A model generated the notes under the pieces. That model was given only the letters and a program-made list of their open reading frames with translations, made no database searches and was not told where the DNA came from. The translations under genes and the position numbers were made by a program. Below are positions 58,418 to 64,000 of a stretch of DNA of 64,000 nt, one piece after another. The stretch covers positions 27,540 to 91,539 of the forward strand of contig NZ_JADWPD010000043.1 of the NCBI RefSeq assembly GCF_017308975.1, read 5' to 3'. Each line of letters begins with the position of its first letter. Positions within the stretch are counted from its first letter, which is position 1. The stretch is from Amycolatopsis sp. MtRt-6 (GTDB lineage Bacteria > Actinomycetota > Actinomycetes > Mycobacteriales > Pseudonocardiaceae).

Positions 58418-60789
58418 ACACACTGCTCACGCAGGTTCCCCCGCCGCGCACCGTCCTCGTGCACCCGGCGGCGCGGCAGCTGCTCGACCGCGTCGCCGCC
58501 GAGCCGGCCACTCCGCTGCGGCTCGCCGTCGTCGCGCCCGGTGGGTACGGCAAGAGCGTGCTGCTCGCCGCGCTCGACCGGTGCTATCGCGAGGCCGGCG
58601 TCGAGGCCGTGCTGGTCGATGACGCCGACCGGCTCGGCGCCGACCAGCTCGAGGAGCTGCTCGCCGGCGCGGACGGGCCGATCGCCGTCGCGCACCGGCC
58701 GGCCGCGGTGGCGCCCGGCTGGACGTTGCTGCAGCTCGGTCCCCTCGGCGTCGAAGACGTGGCGCGGCTGATGGCCGCGGTGACGGGCTCGCCCGCCGAC
58801 CCGGCGGCCGCGGCCGAGCTGCACGCCCGCAGCGGCGGGGTGCCGCGGCTGGCCGAGCGCGCCCTGCTCGGCAGGCTCGAGGAGTTCCGGCCCGAACTCG
58901 ACGAGCTCGACGACGACGTCCTCCGCTACCTGATCGCGGCCGAGGCGGGCGCCGGGCGCAACCTCGATCTGCTGTGCGCGCTGCTCGACCGCGGTCCCGA
59001 CCAGCTGCCCGCCATCGTCGAGCGCGCCCGGGCGACCGGCCTGCTCGCCCCCGACGACACGCTGCTGCCGCTGGCCGCGGCCGCCGTCCGCGACTTCGGG
59101 CCGCCCGCACGCCGGCTGACGACGGTGCAGCGGCTGGTCGAGCTGCAGCTGGCGAACGGCCTGCCGGTGCTCGACCTGGCCCGGTCCCTGCTCGGCACGG
59201 GCAGTTCCGGCGCGTCCGCCGCCGCTGCCTTCGCCGCGGCGGCGGCGGAAGCGCTGCCGTCCGACGCGCACTTGGCGACGCGGTTGTTCGAAGCGGCCGC
59301 CGAAGCGGGCGACCGTTCGCCCGCCGTCACGGCGGGGTGGGCGCGCGCGGCCGCGTTGTCCGGCGACCTCGACACCGCGCTGCGCCTCGGCGACGGGATG
59401 CTCGGCGCCGCCGACGCGGAAACCCGCGCGGCCGGGGCGGAGATCGCGGCGACCGTGCTGGCGCACCGCGGCGAGCTGGCCCGAAGCGCCGAGCTGTACC
59501 ACTGGGCGGGCCGCACCGACGCGTTTTCGGCGACGGCCCTGGTCGGCACGGGCGACATCGAGGGCGCCCGCCGTCTCCTCGACTCCCCCACCCCCGGCGT
59601 CGCACCGACGCTGTTCGCCGGCGCGGCGACCCGGATGGCCCGCGGCATCGTGGATTCGGTGTCCGGCTGCGCGACGGAGACGTTGTCCACGCTGCTCGGC
59701 GCGGCGGCGATGCTGGAGCCCGCGCTCGGCGGGACGCTGCTGCCGGACAGCCCGGCCGCGCTGGCCGCGCTCACCGCGTTGCACACGGGCGAGCTGGCGC
59801 TGGCGGAGTCCGTGCTGAGCCGGGCGCTGGCCGGCCGGATCGGCGGGGACCTGCTGGCCGTGCGGCACCGCTTGCTGCTGGGCTGGGTGGCGATGACGGC
59901 GGGCGACCTGGCGACGGCCGCGGAACACCGTGACGCCGTGGCGGGCCTGGCCTTGGAAGCCCGCGACGAGATGTTCTTCGCGACGCTGGAGCTCGGCCTG
60001 GCGCGCCGGGCGAGCGACCTCGTCGGGCTGCAGCGGTCGTGGAACCGCGCGTACCAGGCGTCGATGCGGCAGCAGACCGACCTGTTCACGCTGCTCCCAC
60101 TGGGCGAGCTGGCGATCGCCGCGGCCCGCACGGGCGCGTTCGCCAAGCTGTCCGGCCAGTTCGAGCGCGCCCACGGCCTCCTCACCCGGCTCGGCGAGCC
60201 TCCACTGTGGACGGTATCGCTGGTCTGGCACGAGCTGCACGCGGCAATCACGCTGGAGGACGCGGACGCGGCCAAGGCCCACCTGGCGACGTTGACATCC
60301 CACGCCCACTGCGGCCGCCACCCCCGAGCCCTGGCGACGGCGGCCCAGGGCTGGCTGGCGGTCCTCGGCGGAACGTTCGACCCCGACGCGATCACGGCGG
60401 CGGCGGCCGAACTGCACGACCTGGGCCTCCGCTGGGACGCGGCCCGCCTGGCCGGCCAGGCGGCGATCCGGACGTCCGACCGCAAGGCGATGGTTCAGCT
60501 CCTGGAGGCGGCCCGTCAGTTCCAGGGGACGACGGCCCGCCGCGAACCCGGGGTGTCGGCGGAACCGGCGGCGGGCACGGGCCTGGCGGCGCTGAGCGAG
60601 CGCGAGCTGGAGGTGGCCCGCCTGGTGGTGGAGGGGCTGACGTACAAGCAGGCGGGCAGCAAGCTGTTCATTTCGGGCAAGACGGTGGAGCACCACATGG
60701 CCCGGATCCGCGGGAAGCTCGGGGCGGCGGACCGGCGGGAGCTGCTGGCGACGCTGCGGGAGCTGCTTTCGCGGCCGGACGCCACGTAG
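58414..60789 (+). CDS. LuxR-family regulator with N-terminal STAND-type ATPase (IniR-like)
   Basis: 791 residues from TTG 58414, overlapping the Hsp70-like stop (TTGA). P-loop VVAPGGYGKSVLLAAL (about residue 43), Walker B-like AVLVDDADRLGADQLEELL, then a long helical (TPR-like) sensor region. The LuxR HTH at about 727-790 reads LSERELEVARLVVEGLTYKQAGSKLFISGKTVEHHMARIRGKL. Its place opposite an iniBAC-like operon suggests the counterpart of mycobacterial IniR, an activator of that operon responding to wall precursors. The coupling with the Hsp70-like protein suggests a sensor-regulator pair. Confidence 0.88.
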   Translation: MNTLLTQVPPPRTVLVHPAARQLLDRVAAEPATPLRLAVVAPGGYGKSVLLAALDRCYREAGVEAVLVDDADRLGADQLEELLAGADGPIAVAHRPAAVAPGWTLLQLGPLGVEDVARLMAAVTGSPADPAAAAELHARSGGVPRLAERALLGRLEEFRPELDELDDDVLRYLIAAEAGAGRNLDLLCALLDRGPDQLPAIVERARATGLLAPDDTLLPLAAAAVRDFGPPARRLTTVQRLVELQLANGLPVLDLARSLLGTGSSGASAAAAFAAAAAEALPSDAHLATRLFEAAAEAGDRSPAVTAGWARAAALSGDLDTALRLGDGMLGAADAETRAAGAEIAATVLAHRGELARSAELYHWAGRTDAFSATALVGTGDIEGARRLLDSPTPGVAPTLFAGAATRMARGIVDSVSGCATETLSTLLGAAAMLEPALGGTLLPDSPAALAALTALHTGELALAESVLSRALAGRIGGDLLAVRHRLLLGWVAMTAGDLATAAEHRDAVAGLALEARDEMFFATLELGLARRASDLVGLQRSWNRAYQASMRQQTDLFTLLPLGELAIAAARTGAFAKLSGQFERAHGLLTRLGEPPLWTVSLVWHELHAAITLEDADAAKAHLATLTSHAHCGRHPRALATAAQGWLAVLGGTFDPDAITAAAAELHDLGLRWDAARLAGQAAIRTSDRKAMVQLLEAARQFQGTTARREPGVSAEPAAGTGLAALSERELEVARLVVEGLTYKQAGSKLFISGKTVEHHMARIRGKLGAADRRELLATLRELLSRPDAT

Positions 60790-60846
60790 GGCGGGCGGCC
60801 GGTCGCCGGTTCGGCCGGGCCGGAGCCGACGCGGGGACTCCGCCGT

Positions 60847-61590
60847 TCAGTCGCGGCTGGGGCCGAAGCGTTCCGTGCGGATGCGGTGCGGGTCGTGGCC
60901 CAGGGCGACCAGGATGTCCGCGACCGTCTCGACGAAGCCCGTGGGGCCGCAGACGAAGCACGATGCTCCGAACTCCGCCGCCCAGCCTGCCGTGTTGAGC
61001 GTTGGCACGTCTATGCGGCGAGGCAGGCCTGGGCGGCCTTCGGGCAGCTCGCGCGTGTACACGTACGTCACGTCCACACCCGCCACCGGTGTGCGCAGCT
61101 CGTCCGCGTAGTACAGCTCCGCCGGGGTGCGCAGCGAATAAATCAGCTTGAACGGCGTGCGGACGCCCGCCGCGCGGCGGGCGCGGATCATCGCCATCAG
61201 CGGGACGATCCCCGAGCCGCCCGCCACGAGCAGGACCGGGGCCGGGTCCGTGGGGCGCCAGGCGAACCAGCCGCCGATCGGGCCGCGGATCTCTACCGGG
61301 TCGCCGATCGCGTACGGGCCGGTGAGGTGCTCGGACACCTCGCCGTCGGCGACGCGCTGCACCGTCAGCGCCACCCGGTCGCCGTTCGCCGGTGCGGCCA
61401 GTGAATAGCTGCGCTGCGCGCGGTAGCCGTCCGCGGCCGTGAGGCGGACGTCGACGTGCTGGCCCGCCAGGTGACCCGGCCAGCCGGGCAGGTCGAAGAC
61501 GAGCGTGCGCGCCGTCGGCGTCTCGTCGCGGAATTCGGCCAGGCGGGCGACCCGCCAGGCTAGTCGCCCTGATACCGCTGTTCGCGCCAT
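60847..61590 (-). CDS. Ferredoxin-NADP reductase-like flavoprotein
   Basis: 247 residues from ATG 61590, overlapping the upstream molybdoenzyme gene by 31 bases. FAD-binding RSYSLAAPANGD (RxYS motif, about residue 60), GPIGGWFAW, and the NAD(P) site LLVAGGSGIVPLMAMIRAR (about 120). It ends with FVCGPTGFVETVADILVALG and ERFGPS, as in phenol hydroxylase/FNR-type reductases without a fused [2Fe-2S] domain. It probably passes electrons between NAD(P)H and the molybdenum enzyme encoded just upstream. Confidence 0.88.
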   Translation of the reverse strand: MARTAVSGRLAWRVARLAEFRDETPTARTLVFDLPGWPGHLAGQHVDVRLTAADGYRAQRSYSLAAPANGDRVALTVQRVADGEVSEHLTGPYAIGDPVEIRGPIGGWFAWRPTDPAPVLLVAGGSGIVPLMAMIRARRAAGVRTPFKLIYSLRTPAELYYADELRTPVAGVDVTYVYTRELPEGRPGLPRRIDVPTLNTAGWAAEFGASCFVCGPTGFVETVADILVALGHDPHRIRTERFGPSRD

Positions 61591-62159
61591 GGATCCCCGT
61601 AGTCGTGGTAGCCGGCGTTCTCCCAGAAGCCCGGCTCGTCCCGGGTCTTCAGCTCCAGCCCGCGCACCCACTTCGCGGACTTCCAGAAGTACAGGTGCGG
61701 CACGAGCAGCCGCGCCGGACCGCCGTGCTCGGGGGTCAGCGGCTTGCCGCCGTATTCGTAGGCGATCCAGGCCTGGCCGTCGAGCAGGTCGGCCAGCGGC
61801 AGGTTCGTCGTGTACCCGCCGTAGGCGTGCACCATGACGTAGTCGGCTTCGGTGTCGAGCCCGCCGACCAGCGTGTCGACCGAGACGCCGCGCCACCGGG
61901 TGTCCAGTTTGGACCACTGGGTGACGCAGTGGATGTCCACCGTGGGCTTCTCGCTGGGCAGGGCCATCAGCTCGGCCCAGCTCCAGGTGTGCTTCTCGCC
62001 CGTCTCGGTGGTGACGGCGAACTCCCACGTCTCGGTGCGCACGCGCGGGGTCGGGCCCGCCGACAGCACCGGGAAGTCCTCTGCCAGGTACTGCCCGGGT
62101 GGCAGCCGCGGGTTGCCACTGCGCGCCCGGCCCTGGAAACCCGGTGTCACGACACCCAT
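61560..62159 (-). CDS. Sulfite oxidase-like molybdopterin oxidoreductase
   Basis: 199 residues, a single oxidoreductase molybdopterin-binding domain without heme or dimerisation domains and without a signal peptide. The Mo-ligating Cys is in VDIHCVTQWSKLDTRWRGVSV (about residue 78). LTPEHGGPARLLVPHLYFWKSAKWVRGLELKTRDEPGFWENAGYHDYGDPW near the end is typical of small cytosolic actinobacterial sulfite oxidase-like proteins. The substrate is not known. Forms an operon with the flavoreductase at 60847. Confidence 0.9.
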   Translation of the reverse strand: MGVVTPGFQGRARSGNPRLPPGQYLAEDFPVLSAGPTPRVRTETWEFAVTTETGEKHTWSWAELMALPSEKPTVDIHCVTQWSKLDTRWRGVSVDTLVGGLDTEADYVMVHAYGGYTTNLPLADLLDGQAWIAYEYGGKPLTPEHGGPARLLVPHLYFWKSAKWVRGLELKTRDEPGFWENAGYHDYGDPWREQRYQGD

Positions 62160-62188
62160 GCGGCCCTCCCTTTCCGGTCGCGCCGAGC

Positions 62189-62788
62189 CTACGCCCGGAC
62201 CCGCAGCCCCAGCGACGTGACGAGCACCGCAGCCTGTTCGGGTGACACGATCGCCCCCGTCAGCTCGGCGTTCAGCGGGTCGAGCGCCGAGAGGTCACTG
62301 CCCCGCAGCTCGGCCCGCGGCAGCTTGACGGCGTGCAGCGTCGCCCCGGACAGGTCGACGTCGGCGAACACCGCGCCGGCGCAGTCGGCCCCGGTGAGGT
62401 CGGCTTCCCGCATCCGGACGCCCTGGAAGGTGACCTTCCGCAGGTCGGCGCCCGCCAGCCCGGCGAACGACCAGTCCCCGCCGGTGACCCGCAGCGGCCG
62501 CAGCCCGCACTCGGTGAACGTGGCGCCGACGAGCTTGCAGCCGGTGAATTCGGCGTCGAAGAAGCTGCACCGCTTGAAGGTGCAGCCGGTGAACGCCGAA
62601 TCCGTGTGCCGCGACGCGTTGAAGCGCACGTTGCCGAACACGCAGTCGGTGAAGACCGAGTTCCGGGTGGCCGCCTCGGAGAGGTCGACCTCGTGGAACT
62701 CGCACCGCACGTAGTGCCGCCCGGTGATCTCCTCGCCGTACCAGTCGTCACGGAAGAACCGCTGCTCCTCTTGCCTGGCCTCGGACAT
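62189..62788 (-). CDS. Pentapeptide-repeat protein
   Basis: 199 residues, nearly all a right-handed quadrilateral beta-helix. Repeats such as SVFTDCVFGNVRF, SAFTGCTFKRCSFFDAEFTGC and ADLTGADCAGAVFADVDLSGATL show the A(D/N)LxX pattern. Soluble, no membrane helix. Overall shape and length are like the MfpA/Qnr group that mimics DNA and shields gyrase, but I cannot tell this from the many pentapeptide proteins with no known target. It lies 29 bases upstream of the molybdoenzyme gene on the same strand, so it could be co-transcribed with it. Confidence 0.88.
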   Translation of the reverse strand: MSEARQEEQRFFRDDWYGEEITGRHYVRCEFHEVDLSEAATRNSVFTDCVFGNVRFNASRHTDSAFTGCTFKRCSFFDAEFTGCKLVGATFTECGLRPLRVTGGDWSFAGLAGADLRKVTFQGVRMREADLTGADCAGAVFADVDLSGATLHAVKLPRAELRGSDLSALDPLNAELTGAIVSPEQAAVLVTSLGLRVRA

Positions 62789-62830
62789 GCCGCCAGGCTA
62801 GCGGCAGATCCCACGCCGGAGGGGCCACGC

Positions 62831-63739
62831 ATGCTCGACGCCGCCGATGTCCGCGAGGCCGTGCCGATGCCGGCCGCGGTCGAAGCGGTGCGCGAGGCCT
62901 TCATCGACCTGGCCGCCGGCCGTTTCGTGGTGCCGCAACGGTTGTCGTTCGCCGCCGCGACGACGCTCGTGATGACCGCCTGCCACACGCCGACGTCGAC
63001 GACGGTGGTGAAGACGCTCAACCTGTCGCCCGGCCGCACGCCGATGATCCTGGGCACGCTGGTGTGGAACACCGCCGCGGGCCAGGTGGTCGCCGACGCC
63101 GTCGAGGTGACGACCCTGCGCACCGGCGCGGTGTCCGGCGTGGCGACGGACCTGCTGGCCCCGGCCTCGGCGAGCCGGCTGGCGTTGCTCGGCACCGGTG
63201 CCCAGGCCGCCGACCAGGTGCGTGCGGTGGCGGCGGTGCGGCCGGTGCGTTCTTTGGCGCTGTCCGGCCGGGACGGCTCGCGGGCTTCGGCGTTGGCCGC
63301 GCGGTTGCGGGCCGAGTTCCCGGATGTGGCTGTGCGGGTTGCCGCCAGTGCCGCGGATGCCGTGGCCGATGCCGAGGTTGTCTGTTGTGCTACTTCGTCG
63401 AGTGCTCCTCTCTTCGCTGTTGATGACTTGCCCGAGCGGGTTCATGTCAACGCGATCGGGTCGTATCTGCCGTCCATGCGGGAGCTGCCCGCCGAGTTGC
63501 TCGCCACCGCCGGGTGTGTGGTCGTGGATCAGGTCGATGCCGCGTTGGAGGAGGCGGGCGAGGTGATCCACGCGGTGGACGCGGGGCTCCTCGGCCGTGG
63601 GTCGCTGATCGAGCTGGGCTCGGCCTTGCGGACGCCGCCGGTGGTGGGTGGGCGGACCGTGTTCAAGTCCGTGGGGCTCGCCGTGCAGGACTGGGCCATC
63701 GCCCGGCTGCTCGGTGCGGCGGTGGGGGTGGGCGGGTAG
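62831..63739 (+). CDS. Ornithine cyclodeaminase/mu-crystallin family protein
   Basis: 302 residues from ATG 62831, with GGAGGGG six bases upstream. LDAADVREAVPMPAAVEAVREAF at the start, GRTPMILGTLVWNTAAGQVVADAVEVTTLRTGAVSGVATDLLAP in the substrate domain, and the Rossmann motif LALLGTGAQAADQVRAV (about residue 117). HVNAIGSYLPSMRELPAELL and VVVDQVDAALEEAGEV complete the signature. Members deaminate or reduce small imino or amino acids with NAD(P). The real substrate (ornithine, alanine, a ketimine or other) cannot be told. Monocistronic as far as visible. Confidence 0.88.
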   Translation: MLDAADVREAVPMPAAVEAVREAFIDLAAGRFVVPQRLSFAAATTLVMTACHTPTSTTVVKTLNLSPGRTPMILGTLVWNTAAGQVVADAVEVTTLRTGAVSGVATDLLAPASASRLALLGTGAQAADQVRAVAAVRPVRSLALSGRDGSRASALAARLRAEFPDVAVRVAASAADAVADAEVVCCATSSSAPLFAVDDLPERVHVNAIGSYLPSMRELPAELLATAGCVVVDQVDAALEEAGEVIHAVDAGLLGRGSLIELGSALRTPPVVGGRTVFKSVGLAVQDWAIARLLGAAVGVGG

Positions 63740-63755
63740 GCGGGTTTTGCCGGGT

Positions 63756-64000
63756 ATGAAGGCTCGCCACCGCCCCGCCGCCGGCGTGGGCGTGGGCGTG
63801 GGCGTGGGCGTGGGCGTGGGCGTGGGCGTGGGCGTGGGCGTGGGCGTGGGCGTGGGCGTGGGCGTGGGCGTGGGCGTGGGCGTGGGCGAGGGCGAGGGCG
63901 AGGGCGAGGGCGAGGGCGAGGGCGAGGGCGAGGGCGAGGGCGAGGGCGAGGGCGAGGGCGAGGGCGAGGGCGAGGGCGAGGGCGAGGGCGAGGGGGAGGG
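63756..64000 (+). CDS. Doubtful open frame encoding (Gly-Val)n then (Gly-Glu)n, open to the window edge
   Basis: ATG 63756 opens MKARHRPAAG followed by alternating Gly-Val and then Gly-Glu through the hexamer satellite, with no stop before position 64000. There is no convincing ribosome site (CGGGT), and the composition is what any such satellite would give. It may be a chance frame. On the other strand the same DNA would read as Pro-Ser and Pro-Thr repeats, the kind of linker seen in secreted glycosidases, from a gene that would begin beyond the window. Confidence 0.25.
   Translation, partial: MKARHRPAAGVGVGVGVGVGVGVGVGVGVGVGVGVGVGVGVGVGEGEGEGEGEGEGEGEGEGEGEGEGEGEGEGEGEGEGE
63783..64000. 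repeat. Two-phase hexanucleotide satellite (GGGCGT)n then (GGGCGA)n
   Basis: About 17 uninterrupted copies of GGGCGT (63783-63886) switch cleanly to about 18 copies of GGGCGA (63887 to near the end, the last ones turning to GAGGGGGAGGG). All units are in one register. Such a run may be polymorphic, and its true length may be misassembled. Confidence 0.95.

Noticed and set aside
58408..60696. 762-codon minus-strand frame opposite the LuxR-type regulator
   Set aside because: Composition is Gln/Arg/Gly/Val-rich shadow; the plus strand has P-loop and HTH motifs and start-stop coupling with the upstream gene.

Overview
The window is high-GC DNA (roughly 70 percent) with GTG/TTG starts, stop-start overlapping operons, leaderless promoters and Tat/Sec-exported enzymes. 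This fits a soil actinomycete of the Pseudonocardiaceae, most likely an Amycolatopsis. That assignment is inferred from gene content and style; no marker gene is present. I saw no rRNA, tRNA or CRISPR array, and nothing that looks like a complete insertion sequence. Most of the window reads as vertically inherited chromosome with lineage-specific accessory genes.

Left part (1-23 kb). A truncated sedolisin protease opens the window. A plant-polysaccharide set follows: a ROK repressor divergent from a GH63-like glycosidase, a GH29-like fucosidase with a C-terminal sugar-binding module, a GH105 and a GH88 unsaturated-uronyl hydrolase, a GH28-like pectinase and an orphan rhamnose-type binding lipoprotein. 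Between them lie a secreted PhoD phosphatase operon and a large SARP/AfsR-type regulator. Two genes for exported proteins sharing the same SH3-like domain flank the regulator. A proline-rich wall-type protein is translationally coupled to a DUF4239 membrane protein.

Centre (23-41 kb). A four-gene operon (23229-27218) encodes two family 2B encapsulin shell proteins with cyclic-nucleotide-binding-like domains and a polyprenyl diphosphate synthase. Between the shell genes sits a 60-residue proline-rich protein that looks like a free-standing cargo-loading peptide. Next come a CapA-like lipoprotein and an arabinose-type ABC operon with a FadR-type regulator. A DNA polymerase IV with an extra C-terminal Tudor-like domain ends an operon with a drug-type ABC exporter. 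A TAP-like peptidase follows. A macrolide glycosyltransferase is preceded by a ten-codon leader peptide ending in an Arg-Leu-Arg macrolide-arrest motif and a hairpin, that is, a drug-sensing attenuator.

Right part (41-64 kb). A polar amino-acid ABC operon ends in an unusual fusion of a class V PLP enzyme with a YheO-type PAS and HTH. Twin operators sit inside its divergent promoter. After a decayed NADAR gene, a DUF222/HNH endonuclease and a GH8 glucanase, there is a TetR-acyl-CoA synthetase pair with its operator. An iniBAC-like dynamin operon is divergent from an Hsp70-like membrane protein and a LuxR-type STAND regulator. Last are a sulfite-oxidase-like/ferredoxin-reductase-like pair, a pentapeptide protein, an ornithine cyclodeaminase-like enzyme and a long hexanucleotide satellite running off the end.

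Two palindromic intergenic repeat families recur. One is an 87/57-bp modular hairpin (19354, 37616). The other is a cluster of GGGCATCACGCGTGAT-type units placed between converging genes (7765, 27225).
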